Shown here: in pieces, positions 27,609 through 35,983 of the stretch | Numbering within the stretch: position 1 is the stretch's first letter | How the letters are laid out: each line of letters opens with the position of its first letter | Position numbers and translations under genes: made by a program | Source: a virus | Length of the DNA stretch: 36,181 nucleotides | Direction: 5' to 3' (one strand) | IMG/VR virus record: IMGVR_UViG_3300025138_000136 | Location: 1-36,181 of that record | Notes under the pieces: generated by a model | What the model saw: only the letters and a program-made list of their open reading frames with translations | Told to the model about the DNA's origin: nothing | The model's database searches: none

Positions 27609-28103
27609 ATGGCAGGCAGACCAAAATTCAAAAAAGCTATTGCAGAGCTAGATAAGCGTGGTGGGGTTGAGACTTTGCAGCAGGAGTTACTTGCAGGCAA
27701 AACTATACCTATGATTGCTAAAGAGCTTGGGTTAGATCGCGGTTACTTTAGGCGTAACATTGTGAAGAGCGAAAAGTATGGTAACGCCATACGCGAGATA
27801 GAGCATCAAGTTGCAGATGCTCATGCTGATGCAGCTTTTGATATGTTAAGCGATATTAAGGATAGGCGTGATGTTGAGGTTGACGAGGCGTTAAACGGTA
27901 AGAACAGCCGTGACGTTAGCGAGGCAAATGTTAATCAGGTTGATATTGGCATTGCGAAGGGTTTAGCGCAGCAGCATAATTTTATAGCTTCATCTTTAAA
28001 CAAAAATCGTTATGGTAGCGGTAGTCAACAAAACATCCAGATTAACATTGGTGATTTGCATTTAGATGCGCTGCGTAAGATGAAGGTTATTGACCATGAA
28101 TGA
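27609..28103 (+). CDS. terS: Terminase small subunit
   Basis: The protein has 164 residues. Residues about 33-52 (TIPMIAKELGLDRGYFRRNI) form a helix-turn-helix, as in DNA-recognition parts of small terminases. The middle is helical (oligomerisation) and the C-terminus (QNIQINIGDLHLDALRKMKV) probably contacts the large subunit. AGGAAAGC lies directly before the ATG. Its stop overlaps the terL start. It would bind the packaging site and load the large subunit. The assignment rests on the HTH, size and adjacency to terL. Confidence 0.8.
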   Translation: MAGRPKFKKAIAELDKRGGVETLQQELLAGKTIPMIAKELGLDRGYFRRNIVKSEKYGNAIREIEHQVADAHADAAFDMLSDIKDRRDVEVDEALNGKNSRDVSEANVNQVDIGIAKGLAQQHNFIASSLNKNRYGSGSQQNIQINIGDLHLDALRKMKVIDHE

Positions 28104-29502
28104 CTTATCTCAGAATACGATGATTGAGTTTACTCAGCGTTACGCTAGAAAGCCAACATTGTTTGTGAGAGAGGTGCTTGGTGTAGAGCCGTTAGAATAT
28201 CAAGCTGAGTTTCTTGAGGCTATTGCGTCTGGTGAGCGTAAGATTAGTATAAGGTCTGGGCATGGTACTGGTAAGTCAACTGCTGCATCTTGGGCTATGC
28301 TTTGGTATTTTTTGATGCATTATCCTAATAAGGTTGTTGTAACCGCACCAACATCTAGCCAGTTGTTTGATGCTTTATTTGCTGAGATGAAGCGCTGGAT
28401 TAATGAGTTACCCGAAGCGTTTAAGGAAATGTTAAACGTAAAGTCTGACCGTGTTGAGCATACGGCTGCGCCTAGTGAGATGTTTATTTCGGCTAGAACC
28501 TCAAGAGCAGAAACGCCAGAAGCTTTAGCAGGAGTACACTCAGAACACGTTATGTTGATTGTAGACGAGGCTAGTGGTGTGCCAGAGCAAGTATTTGAAG
28601 CTGCTGCTGGTTCTATGTCTGGTCATAATGCTACGACAATTATGCTGAGCAACCCCACTAGATCTAGTGGTACATTTTTTGAGAGCCAGAATAGGTTGGC
28701 TTCTAGTTGGTGGACGAGGCGTTGGTCGTGCGTAGATAGTCCTTTGGTTAGTGATGAGTTTGTTGATGAGATGAAGCTGCGCTATGGTGAAGACAGTAAT
28801 GCCTTTAGAATCAGAGTGTTAGGAGAATTTCCACAGGCTGATGATGATACGATTATACCGTATCACTTGGTTGAGAATGCAATACATCGTGATGTTGAGG
28901 GTGATGAGGACTTGCCTAGTGTGTGGGGTTTAGACGTTAGTAGGTTTGGTAATGACAAAACTGCGTTGTGCAAGCGGCAAGGTTCTATTGTGACTGAAAT
29001 GAGGTCTTGGTCTGGTTTAGATTTGATGCAGACTGTTGGCCGTGTTGTTGCAGAATATGAAAGTTTACAGCCATCTAAGAAGCCTAGAGAAATACTTGTG
29101 GATAGTATTGGGCTTGGTTCTGGTGTTGTTGATAGGTTGAGAGAGCTAGAGTTGCCTGTTCGTGGTGTTAATGTTTCTGAAGCGCCTAGTATGGGTGCTA
29201 CATATTTAAATTTGCGTAGTGAGTTATGGTTTAAGACTAAGGGTTGGTTTGAGGATCGTGCTTGTAAGTTGCCGAAAGACGATCAGTTATTAGCGGAATT
29301 GACAGGTATTAGATATAGCTTTACGTCTAGTGGTAAGATGAAAGCTGAAAGTAAGGATGAGATGCGTAAGCGTGGATTAGCGTCACCTGATTTGGCTGAT
29401 GCACTTTGCTTAACGATGGCAAGTGATGCTGCAACTGCATTATCTGGTGCGTTTAGTAATTGGAAAGGCGACATAAAACGCAATTTGCGTGGCATTGCAT
29501 AA
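28096..29502 (+). CDS. terL: Terminase large subunit (packaging ATPase and nuclease)
   Basis: The protein has 468 residues from the ATG at 28096, which overlaps the terS stop; a TTG two codons earlier is less likely. The ATPase domain has Walker A GHGTGKST (residues 55-62) and Walker B MLIVDEAS (Asp157, Glu158), with a coupling-like segment IMLSNPTR. The nuclease domain has Asp280 (WGLDVSRFG), Asp336 (DSIGLGSG) and Asp435 (DLADAL), the RNase H-like catalytic set. It pumps DNA into the procapsid through the portal and cuts it. It lies far from the portal gene, unlike in most phages. Confidence 0.92.
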   Translation: MNDLSQNTMIEFTQRYARKPTLFVREVLGVEPLEYQAEFLEAIASGERKISIRSGHGTGKSTAASWAMLWYFLMHYPNKVVVTAPTSSQLFDALFAEMKRWINELPEAFKEMLNVKSDRVEHTAAPSEMFISARTSRAETPEALAGVHSEHVMLIVDEASGVPEQVFEAAAGSMSGHNATTIMLSNPTRSSGTFFESQNRLASSWWTRRWSCVDSPLVSDEFVDEMKLRYGEDSNAFRIRVLGEFPQADDDTIIPYHLVENAIHRDVEGDEDLPSVWGLDVSRFGNDKTALCKRQGSIVTEMRSWSGLDLMQTVGRVVAEYESLQPSKKPREILVDSIGLGSGVVDRLRELELPVRGVNVSEAPSMGATYLNLRSELWFKTKGWFEDRACKLPKDDQLLAELTGIRYSFTSSGKMKAESKDEMRKRGLASPDLADALCLTMASDAATALSGAFSNWKGDIKRNLRGIA

Positions 29503-29538
29503 TGTGGTATGTGTTTAAAAAAAATAAAGGAGATTGTT

Positions 29539-29592
29539 ATGGGTAATTATGGTAAAGGAATGGGTAAGAAAAAAGGCGGCAAGAAAAAATAA
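29539..29592 (+). CDS. Tiny lysine-rich peptide
   Basis: The frame encodes 17 residues, MGNYGKGMGKKKGGKKK, with 7 lysines. AAGGAGA stands a few bases before the ATG, and the stop makes a TAATG junction with the next gene. The clear ribosome site and the coupling support expression although it is extremely short. It could bind DNA or serve as a leader for coupled translation of the following basic proteins. Confidence 0.5.
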   Translation: MGNYGKGMGKKKGGKKK

Positions 29593-29768
29593 TGGCAAAA
29601 GGTGTTGCACATTATTTTCGAGATGGCACAAAGCATACAGGCACTATGCACAAAATGTCTAACGGTCAACTTCATACTGGTAAGACGCACACTAAGACTA
29701 GTAAGCGTATTTTTCATTTTGCAGATTTAAGTATGTCTGCTAAGAAAAAAGCGAAAAAGAGGGCGTAA
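29592..29768 (+). CDS. Small basic protein, conserved in marine phages
   Basis: The protein has 58 residues: MAKGVAHYFRDGTKHTGTMHKM, then GQLHTGKTHTKTSKRIFHFADLS and a basic tail AKKKAKKRA. Many His, Lys and Thr residues occur. The phrase HYFRDGT...HTGKTHTKTSKR is one I associate with short marine phage proteins encoded next to terL. Both ends are TAATG junctions. A virion DNA-binding role is plausible, but nothing shows it directly. Confidence 0.6.
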   Translation: MAKGVAHYFRDGTKHTGTMHKMSNGQLHTGKTHTKTSKRIFHFADLSMSAKKKAKKRA

Positions 29769-29944
29769 TGTCTTTATATAGGAATATTGCCAAAAAGAGA
29801 GCTAGAATTAAAGCTGGTTCTGGTGAAAAAATGCGTAAAAAGAACGCGAAAGGCGCACCTTCTGATAAAGACTTTAAAGATGCAGCAAAAACAGCTAAGA
29901 AGCGTCCTAAGAAGAAAAAATCTAAAAAGAAGGGTAAGAAGTAA
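29768..29944 (+). CDS. Small highly basic protein
   Basis: The protein has 58 residues, of which 21 are Lys and 5 Arg (RNIAKKRARIKAGSGEKMRKK, then the KKRPKKKKSKKKGKK end). Such a composition is histone-like and predicts non-specific nucleic-acid binding. TAATG junctions couple it to both neighbours. As it is transcribed with terminase and adaptor, packaging with the DNA is an attractive idea, not a demonstrated one. Confidence 0.6.
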   Translation: MSLYRNIAKKRARIKAGSGEKMRKKNAKGAPSDKDFKDAAKTAKKRPKKKKSKKKGKK

Positions 29945-30705
29945 TGGCTGAAGAGACTGACAGAGAAAGACATATGAGGCGAGTGGAGGAACACTATGCT
30001 GCTGTTGGTATGGACAATCCTCACAGGCAGCATTTTGCCATGCAGAGAGGAATGTCTGATCCTTCTTCTAGAAAGGGCGGCCTTGGTTCTAACAAAGGTG
30101 CAGCTAAATATGAGAACACTTCTGTTGAAGATAGGTCGGCAGCTAATTCTGATGGTAGGTATGGTTATTTTGACGAGGTAAACAAGCGTTACGTTCCTGC
30201 TTTTTTTGATGCTATGGATGGCGGTGGTTTCGACACTCGCGGTGATACTTTTAAGGGCGGTATTTTTAGCGGTATGCTAAATGATATAGGTGTAACTCCA
30301 TATGGTTCTGAGATGGAGCGTGCTATGGTTAGCCCTAATACTTCACCTATTGTTCAGGCAGTAAATGCTGTTCCTCAAGGAATAACTAATGAGCAGCGCA
30401 CAAGTGCAGCTATGGCAGAAGAGGCTAGGCAAAGAGGTTTATCTCAAGACGCAACAGATCCCAGAATGGGCATGACTCAAATGAGCAATATGGTTATGGG
30501 CGAAACTCCAATGCAGCAGCAGGCTATGCAACGTGCTTCTGCTGCACAAGCAGAACAGGTTAGAATGGCTGCTATAGTAGATGAAGCTAGAGGTTTAGCT
30601 GCTAGGTCTGGTTTAAATTTTGACACAATGCCACAAGAAAGGCAGGCAGAGTTTGTAAATGCTGTTAAGTTTGGCGTAGGTGGGCCTACTAGCGGTAGAT
30701 TTTAA
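29944..30705 (+). CDS. Probable virion structural protein
   Basis: The protein has 253 residues: MAEETDRERHMRRVEEHYAAVG, then a Met/Gln/Ala-rich C-terminal half (MQQQAMQRASAAQAEQVRMAAI). The Met/Gln-rich composition is shared with the internal proteins at 6568-7705. The C-terminal phrase FVNAVKFGVGGPTSGRF follows. It lies between the basic proteins and the adaptor gene, so an internal virion component is a reasonable guess. No family is recognised. Confidence 0.55.
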   Translation: MAEETDRERHMRRVEEHYAAVGMDNPHRQHFAMQRGMSDPSSRKGGLGSNKGAAKYENTSVEDRSAANSDGRYGYFDEVNKRYVPAFFDAMDGGGFDTRGDTFKGGIFSGMLNDIGVTPYGSEMERAMVSPNTSPIVQAVNAVPQGITNEQRTSAAMAEEARQRGLSQDATDPRMGMTQMSNMVMGETPMQQQAMQRASAAQAEQVRMAAIVDEARGLAARSGLNFDTMPQERQAEFVNAVKFGVGGPTSGRF

Positions 30706-30971
30706 TGCCACGAAAAGCTGAAAAAGCTATACGCAAAACAACTAAAGGTAAAGGGCGAAACTATCGAACAGTAAAAGAAGGTGCTGGCATGACCGCTAAA
30801 GGTGTTGCTGCACATAGAAGAAAAAACCCAAAGTCAAAATTAAAAACGGCGGTAACAAAAAAGAAAAATTTAACTGCAAAAGACAAGGCTCGTAAGAAGT
30901 CATTTTGCGCTAGGTCTAAAGGTTGGACAGGTGAACGTGGCAAAGCTGCTCGTAGAAGATGGAATTGTTAA
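30705..30971 (+). CDS. Small basic protein (DUF6321-like)
   Basis: The protein has 88 residues: PRKAEKAIRKTTKGKGRNY, then EGAGMTAKGVAAHRRKNPKSKLKTAVTKK and FCARSKGWTGERG. The GMTAKGVAAHRRKNPKSKLKTAV pattern and the later Cys/Arg/Ser end are typical of a short basic family found in marine phages. It overlaps its neighbours by TAATG/AAATG junctions. It continues the run of strongly basic proteins behind terL. The function is not known. Confidence 0.65.
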   Translation: MPRKAEKAIRKTTKGKGRNYRTVKEGAGMTAKGVAAHRRKNPKSKLKTAVTKKKNLTAKDKARKKSFCARSKGWTGERGKAARRRWNC

Positions 30972-31592
30972 ATGGCTTTAACTAATTATACCGAACTAAA
31001 AGCTAGTATAGCTGATTTTCTAAACAGAGATGATTTAACGTCAGTTATACCTGATTTTATTACACTTGCTGAAACTGTTATGAATAGAGAGGTTAGACAT
31101 TGGCGTATGGAAAAACGTGCCACTGCTGTTCTTAACTCTCAGTATACAGCACTGCCTACTGATTTTTTAGAGCCTATTCGTATGTCTTTAGACACTGCAA
31201 ATACAAATACTTTAGAAATGGTTAACGCTTTTCAAATATCTAATTTAAGGGCGCAAAACCTTAATACAAGCGGTAGGCCAATAAACTTTGCTATACTCGA
31301 TGGTAGTATTGAAGTATTTCCATCACCTGATGCTTCTTATACTTTAGAGCTGCTTTACTATGAGACTATTGATTCATTAAATGCACAAACGGCAACAAAT
31401 TGGGTTTTAACTAATTACCCAGATGCTTATCTTTATGGTTCTTTAGTTCACTCTGCACCATATTTGCAGGAAGACACTCGTGCAAATACTTGGGCGGCAT
31501 TGTATCAAAAGGCAATTAATGATATTAATTTGGAAAGTGAAAGATCAAAAACTAGCGGCTCTGGTCGCAGAATGAAGATAAGGAGTTACTAA
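30972..31592 (+). CDS. Head-tail adaptor protein (P22 gp4/DUF-type)
   Basis: The protein has 206 residues. The phrases MALTNYTELKASIADFLNRDDL, TLAETVMNREVRHWRMEKRA, LPTDFLEPIRM, ILDGSIEVFPSPDASYTLELLYY, and DAYLYGSLVHSAPYLQED are the hallmarks of the phage adaptor protein that binds beneath the portal ring (comparable to P22 gp4 and T7 gp11). It therefore joins head and tail. No peptidase is apparent. The position between terL and fibre genes, away from the portal, is unusual. Confidence 0.85.
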   Translation: MALTNYTELKASIADFLNRDDLTSVIPDFITLAETVMNREVRHWRMEKRATAVLNSQYTALPTDFLEPIRMSLDTANTNTLEMVNAFQISNLRAQNLNTSGRPINFAILDGSIEVFPSPDASYTLELLYYETIDSLNAQTATNWVLTNYPDAYLYGSLVHSAPYLQEDTRANTWAALYQKAINDINLESERSKTSGSGRRMKIRSY

Positions 31593-31969
31593 TGGCATTT
31601 ATAGCAGACAGAGTTTTAGACAACGGTTTGACGGTTTTAGATACGGAAGCGTCAAGATTTGATATTACATCACAAGAAGCAACGACATACGCCTCCGCAA
31701 CATCTACGCATACACTAGGCAACACAACCAGTATTTCTATTGGTGCGCCAGCGGATCGAACAGCTTCTGGCGGTGGGCGTAAAGTAACGCTTGCAGCTAT
31801 TAGTGATGCTTCTGTGACAGGTACAGGCACGGCAACACATTTTGCAATAACAGATGTTTCAAACAGTAGGTTGTTAGTAACAGGTGCGTTGAACGCTTCA
31901 CAGTCGGTTAATAGCGGAAACCAGTTTGACATATCTGCTTTGGATATTGGCATACCAGACCCATCATAG
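31592..31969 (+). CDS. Small beta-rich tail-region protein
   Basis: The protein has 125 residues: MAFIADRVLDNGLTVLDTEASRFDI, then Ser/Thr/Ala-rich strands (TASGGGRKVTLAAISDASVTGTGTATHFAITD). The end is FDISALDIGIPDPS. I associate this family with marine phage tail regions, where it is present but not characterised. It overlaps the adaptor stop by TAATG. It is probably a tail or fibre-attachment component. Confidence 0.6.
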   Translation: MAFIADRVLDNGLTVLDTEASRFDITSQEATTYASATSTHTLGNTTSISIGAPADRTASGGGRKVTLAAISDASVTGTGTATHFAITDVSNSRLLVTGALNASQSVNSGNQFDISALDIGIPDPS

Positions 31970-31976
31970 GTGATTA

Positions 31977-32315
31977 ATGGTTAAAGTCGCAGATAGAGTA
32001 AAGGTTACAACGACTACGACAGGTACAGGCACAATAACGCTTGGCTCTGCGGTTACTGGTTTTAGAACATTTGCTAATGGCGGTATAAGCAATGGCGATA
32101 GTGTGCGTTACGTTATAGAAAGCGGAAATAGCTATGAAATTGGCACTGGCACATATACGCATTCTGGCACAACTCTAAGCAGAACCTTAACATCTAGTTC
32201 TACGGGTTCTTTATTAAATCTTACTGGAACATCAACGGTATTTATCACACTGGCATCGGCTGACTTTGATGAGCGTGCGGCTGTTCCAGTAGCTATGGCG
32301 ATTGCGTTAGGATAG
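31977..32315 (+). CDS. Small beta-rich tail-region protein
   Basis: The protein has 112 residues: [37 protein letters not shown], then [37 protein letters not shown]. The end [18 protein letters not shown]. This domain (GxGTxTLGSAVxGFxTF...YxIexGxxWEIGxGTYTxsGTTLSR) is very common in marine and T4-like phage fibre proteins, where it is repeated or stands alone. It likely belongs to a short fibre or collar. It follows its neighbour after 7 bases. Confidence 0.7.
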   Translation: MVKVADRVKVTTTTTGTGTITLGSAVTGFRTFANGGISNGDSVRYVIESGNSYEIGTGTYTHSGTTLSRTLTSSSTGSLLNLTGTSTVFITLASADFDERAAVPVAMAIALG

Positions 32316-32318
32316 AAT

Positions 32319-32651
32319 ATGGCAAACACGTTTAAAAGAAAACTAAGCAGAAATATCGGCACATCTGCAACGGCTATAGGAAGTTATACTGTAGGAGCTT
32401 CTACGCAAACAACCGTCATAGGGCTAACTTGTTCTAACAATACAACTACAGCCATAACGGTAAACGTAGCTTTGAATGACGGTTCTAATGATCACTTTAT
32501 GGTTAAGACGGCAACGGTTCCAAGCGGAGGCAGTCTTGTCGTTGTTGGTGGTGATCAAAAGGTTGTTTTGGAAACAAGCGATAGCGTCAAAGTTACATCA
32601 AGTGCGGCTAATAGTTGTGATGCGATTATGAGTATATTGGAGATTACCTAA
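32319..32651 (+). CDS. Small tail-region structural protein
   Basis: The protein has 110 residues: MANTFKRKLSRNIGTSATAIGSYTV, then TTVIGLTCSNNTTTAITVNVAL and GGSLVVVGGDQKVVLETSDSVKV. The beta-sandwich-like repeats and the C-terminal LETSDSVKVTSSAANSCDAI are typical of a structural protein I associate with marine phage tail regions. The stop overlaps the next start (TAATG). The function is unknown beyond probable presence in virions. Confidence 0.65.
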   Translation: MANTFKRKLSRNIGTSATAIGSYTVGASTQTTVIGLTCSNNTTTAITVNVALNDGSNDHFMVKTATVPSGGSLVVVGGDQKVVLETSDSVKVTSSAANSCDAIMSILEIT

Positions 32652-33133
32652 TGGGTAAGTCACATGATATAGCTTCTGGTCAAGTATCTGGTCATGTTAT
32701 TCAAGTTGTTGAAAGCGTAAGAACTATATGGACAAGTACAACCACAACACATTTTGTTAGCACAGGTCTTTCAGTAGCTATTACACCATCTGCAACGAGT
32801 AGTAAGATTTTACTAATGGGTTCTATGAATGGCACTTATACGTCTGTCGCAACTGCTTATCATCAATATAAGTTATATAGAAACGCCTCTGATTATGGTT
32901 GGATAACAAGTAATTATGGGCAAGAGGATTCAGCAATAAGTGGGGGCCATACGAGTAATTATGGACAGTCATTATCTTGGTCATGGTTAGATAGTCCTTC
33001 ATCAACAAGTACTCAGACTTATGAATTATTCTTTAGAACTCCTGCTGGTGGTACTGTTGGGTATAATAATTATGACGCAAACGGAAATAATACTACACGA
33101 AGCGGTATTATAGCATGGGAGATAGCAGGATGA
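32651..33133 (+). CDS. Tail fibre-like protein
   Basis: The protein has 160 residues: MGKSHDIASGQVSGHVIQVVES, then a compact beta domain (VSTGLSVAITPSATSSKILLM, YHQYKLYRNASDYGWI, YELFFRTPAGGTVGYNNYD). The phrase LSVAITPSATSSKILL with RTPAGGTVGYN is characteristic of a phage fibre head domain. I expect a receptor-facing role. The stop overlaps a 10-codon fragment resembling the start of another fibre gene. Confidence 0.65.
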   Translation: MGKSHDIASGQVSGHVIQVVESVRTIWTSTTTTHFVSTGLSVAITPSATSSKILLMGSMNGTYTSVATAYHQYKLYRNASDYGWITSNYGQEDSAISGGHTSNYGQSLSWSWLDSPSSTSTQTYELFFRTPAGGTVGYNNYDANGNNTTRSGIIAWEIAG

Positions 33134-33162
33134 GTTCAGTATTAAAAGTAGATGTAGGATAA
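33130..33162 (+). pseudogene. Remnant of a fibre gene start (MSSVLKVDVG)
   Basis: A 10-codon frame (MSSVLKVDVG, then TAA) follows the upstream stop in an ATGA overlap. MSS-LKVD is the standard start of a large group of marine phage fibre genes (which usually continue with TI and a Gly/Asn-rich stretch). Here it ends at once and a different fibre gene begins 3 bases later. It looks like the leftover of a gene replaced by recombination. Confidence 0.5.
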
Positions 33163-33165
33163 AAA

Positions 33166-34167
33166 ATGGCTTATATTGGACAGTCACTAACTGAGGGAAC
33201 GCGCAGAGCTTACACGTTCGTAGCGACTGCTGGGCAAACCACCTTTAATGCTGTTTATGGTGTGGGTGCAGTTGACGTATATCAGAATGGAATATTGCTA
33301 CAGCCATCAGACTATAATTCAAGTTCTGGTTCTTCAGTGGTGCTTGGCGTTGGTGCAGCGGTCAACGATGAAATAACAATCATAGCGCACAATACATTTA
33401 GCGTTGCTGATACTGTTAGTTCTTCGCAGGGTGGTACGTTTGCAGGCAATGTACAGTTTGACGGTTCGTTTACCTCTAAGGGCATAGACGATAATGCTGA
33501 TGCTACGGCAATAACCATTGATAGTTCAGAAAATGTAAAGTTAGAAACTGGCAATTTACAGATAAAAACAACAGGTCAAATAGAGGATAATGGAACTAGG
33601 TTGTTATGCAGAAGCACTGGAGATGCTTCGGGTCTTCGGTTTGACGGAGCCAGTTATACACCATTTAAAAACGGTTCAGTTGCAAATGGTACAGTTGACT
33701 TAGGTTATGGAAGTGGCAGATATAAAGACCTCTACCTCTCAGGCGGTGCTTACATTGGCGGCACTGGTGCGGCTAATAAGTTGGACGATTACGAAGAGGG
33801 TACTTTCACGGGAACTCTGATTGGGTATTACGGAAACCCTAGCAGTGCTGTTACAACAACTGGTTATTACACTAAGGTTGGTAATTCTGTTGATGTTTAT
33901 ATAAATTTTGAAGGTGCTAATACATCAGGAGCGGCTGGTGATATGTGGATTACTGGTTTGCCTTTTTCTCATAGCGGCCCTTATGCAGTCCTATCCACTC
34001 AAATGAACGCAGCAGGAACTTATCCTAACTCTTCCCCGTTTGGTTTAATAGCTGGTGCTATTTGTTACTTTTATAAACACGTTAGCAATGGGAATGTTAC
34101 AGCAGTAGCCCACAATGCAGGAACAAATCGTTCAATTAGAGTAACAGGAAATTACAGAGTAGCTTAA
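33166..34167 (+). CDS. Tail fibre protein
   Basis: The protein has 333 residues. The N-terminal domain (MAYIGQSLTEGTRRAYTFVATAGQTTFNAVYGVGAVDVYQNG, then LLQPSDYNSSSGSSVVLGVGAAVNDEITIIAHNTF) is the standard particle-attachment module of marine phage fibres. The middle contains shaft-like segments (GTFAGNVQFDGSFTS, VKLETGNLQIKTTGQIEDNG). The C-terminal beta domain (YYTKVGNSVDVYINFEGANTSG) is a receptor-binding candidate. A second gene with a related N-terminus lies at 34442, so the phage has at least two fibres sharing a base. Confidence 0.75.
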   Translation: MAYIGQSLTEGTRRAYTFVATAGQTTFNAVYGVGAVDVYQNGILLQPSDYNSSSGSSVVLGVGAAVNDEITIIAHNTFSVADTVSSSQGGTFAGNVQFDGSFTSKGIDDNADATAITIDSSENVKLETGNLQIKTTGQIEDNGTRLLCRSTGDASGLRFDGASYTPFKNGSVANGTVDLGYGSGRYKDLYLSGGAYIGGTGAANKLDDYEEGTFTGTLIGYYGNPSSAVTTTGYYTKVGNSVDVYINFEGANTSGAAGDMWITGLPFSHSGPYAVLSTQMNAAGTYPNSSPFGLIAGAICYFYKHVSNGNVTAVAHNAGTNRSIRVTGNYRVA

Positions 34168-34177
34168 AGGAAGAAAA

Positions 34178-34432
34178 ATGGCATTAACAGAAGAAACAGA
34201 ACAAGATAAGATTGAGATAATTAAACCGTTTAATATGTTACAAATTAGAACCGCAACGATTATCAAGAAAGACGGTGTTGAGATTAGCAGAGCATTTCAT
34301 CGTCATGTTGTTGCGCCAGACGCAGACGTATCAAGTGAAAGTGATGATGTAAAAGCACTAGCCACACAGTTTCATACAGACGCAATTAAAACCGCATACG
34401 CTGCACATTTGGCAGCTTCATCACCATCATAG
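34178..34432 (+). CDS. Small fibre-associated protein, unknown function
   Basis: The protein has 84 residues: MALTEETEQDKIEIIKPFNMLQIRTATIIKKDGVEISRAFHRHVVAP, then DADVSSESDDVKALATQFHTD and an Ala-rich end. The core (MIQIRTATVIKKDGVEISRSFHRHVL type) is one I associate with marine cyanophage and podophage fibre operons. It may be a fibre assembly or attachment factor. AGGAAG stands before the ATG. Confidence 0.65.
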   Translation: MALTEETEQDKIEIIKPFNMLQIRTATIIKKDGVEISRAFHRHVVAPDADVSSESDDVKALATQFHTDAIKTAYAAHLAASSPS

Positions 34433-34441
34433 GAATGCAAA

Positions 34442-35983
34442 ATGGCTTATATAGGCACTTCGCCAACGAAGGTAGTTAGCAGACAATCAGCTAACATTTT
34501 TACATATCAAGCCACGGCTAATCAGACAGCTTTCACTGGCTCTGACGCAAACGGTAATACGCTTGCTTGCACCCCTTCAGACATCATGGTTCATATGAAT
34601 GGGCTAAGATTAGAAAAGTCGGATTATGTTGCCACCACAACTACGGTAACGCTTGGTTCTGGCGCAGCGGCAGGGGATGAAGTTACGATCACGGCTTTTG
34701 TAACGTTTGAAACCGCAGACGCTTACACCAAAAGCGCATCAGATACTAGATACGTCAATATTACTGGCGATACGATGACAGGTGCGTTGACTGTTGCTGA
34801 TGGGGCAGACATTATTACTTCTACAGCAGGTACAGACAACGTAAGACTTGGAGCAGGGGCAGGAGATAGTATTGCGTCTGGTGGTAATAACAACGTAGCC
34901 ATCGGTAAGGATGCTGGTACAGCTATTACAACAGGCGATAGAAATACTGCCGTTGGTAAGGATGCTTTAAAAACAATTACAACATCAACTGACAATACCG
35001 CAATAGGATATGATGCACTTATAAATCTTTCATCAGGTACAGAAAATACTGCTGTAGGTGCTGAAGCTGGGGATGCTTTGACTATAGGTAATCTCAATGT
35101 AGCAATAGGAAACCAAGCATTAAGTAATGATACTGTTGGCTCTAGATGTGTTGCTGTTGGAGCTACTGCTTTAAAAGTTCAACAAGCCGCTGGTGGTAGT
35201 GTTAACAATTATTATAATACTGCGGTTGGTTATGGTGCAGGTTTATCTGTTACATCAGGTTACTATCACACATTACTGGGGTCTTTCGCAGGGTCTAGTC
35301 TTACTACTGGTATTAGAAATACTTTTATCGGATATGACGCAGCAGGGTATGCAACCACAGGAAATGATAACCTTGTTATTGGTTATAAAGCAGGAATGTA
35401 TCAAACTAATTTAACAACAGGTGGTGGTAGTTGTATAGTAGGAAATTATTGTGACCCTACTGATGGGGCTGCTGACTATTCTCACGGTCTTGGGTATAAC
35501 TTAGATTGTGCAGGAGGCTACACAACTCTTGGTCAAGGGTCTAGTGATATTAGATCGCAACACGGCTCAGCAACATGGTCAACAGTATCAGATGAACGCT
35601 ATAAAAAAGACATTGTAGATTCGACAACAGGTTTATCTTTTATTAATAATCTAAAGCCGCGTACATTTAACTATAAAACTCTTGGGGAACTGCCAGATAC
35701 TTTTCGTGCTTATAAAGAAGGGTCTACTGAAGTATTTAAATCAGAACAAATGCAACACGGCTTTATAGCGCAAGAAGTTAAAATAGCGGTTGATGCTGAT
35801 AGCAGTATTAAAGATGGGTTTAAGTTTTGGGATGAACGGGAGGATGGTTCTCAGGAAGTTGCTGAAGCTGCATTAATACCAATACTTACAAAAGCAATTC
35901 AAGAACTCTCAGCAAAGAACGATGCACTAGAAGCAGAAAACACGGCAATCAAAGCTAGATTAGATGCGCTGGAGGCAGGATAA
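34442..35983 (+). CDS. Tail fibre/spike with S74 intramolecular chaperone
   Basis: The protein has 513 residues. The N-terminal 110 residues (MAYIGTSPTKVVSRQSANIF, MVHMNGLRLEKSDY, GSGAAAGDEVTITAF) resemble the attachment module of the gene at 33166. Residues about 140-300 form repeats of the type NVAIGKDAGTAITTGDRNTAVG and NTAIGYDALINLSSGTENTAVG, like the YadA head. The C-terminal domain has SDERYKKDIVD with Ser383 and Lys388, the dyad of Peptidase_S74 chaperones that trimerise the fibre and then cleave themselves off. A terminal coiled coil follows (NDALEAENTAIKARLDALEA). Confidence 0.85.
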   Translation: MAYIGTSPTKVVSRQSANIFTYQATANQTAFTGSDANGNTLACTPSDIMVHMNGLRLEKSDYVATTTTVTLGSGAAAGDEVTITAFVTFETADAYTKSASDTRYVNITGDTMTGALTVADGADIITSTAGTDNVRLGAGAGDSIASGGNNNVAIGKDAGTAITTGDRNTAVGKDALKTITTSTDNTAIGYDALINLSSGTENTAVGAEAGDALTIGNLNVAIGNQALSNDTVGSRCVAVGATALKVQQAAGGSVNNYYNTAVGYGAGLSVTSGYYHTLLGSFAGSSLTTGIRNTFIGYDAAGYATTGNDNLVIGYKAGMYQTNLTTGGGSCIVGNYCDPTDGAADYSHGLGYNLDCAGGYTTLGQGSSDIRSQHGSATWSTVSDERYKKDIVDSTTGLSFINNLKPRTFNYKTLGELPDTFRAYKEGSTEVFKSEQMQHGFIAQEVKIAVDADSSIKDGFKFWDEREDGSQEVAEAALIPILTKAIQELSAKNDALEAENTAIKARLDALEAG

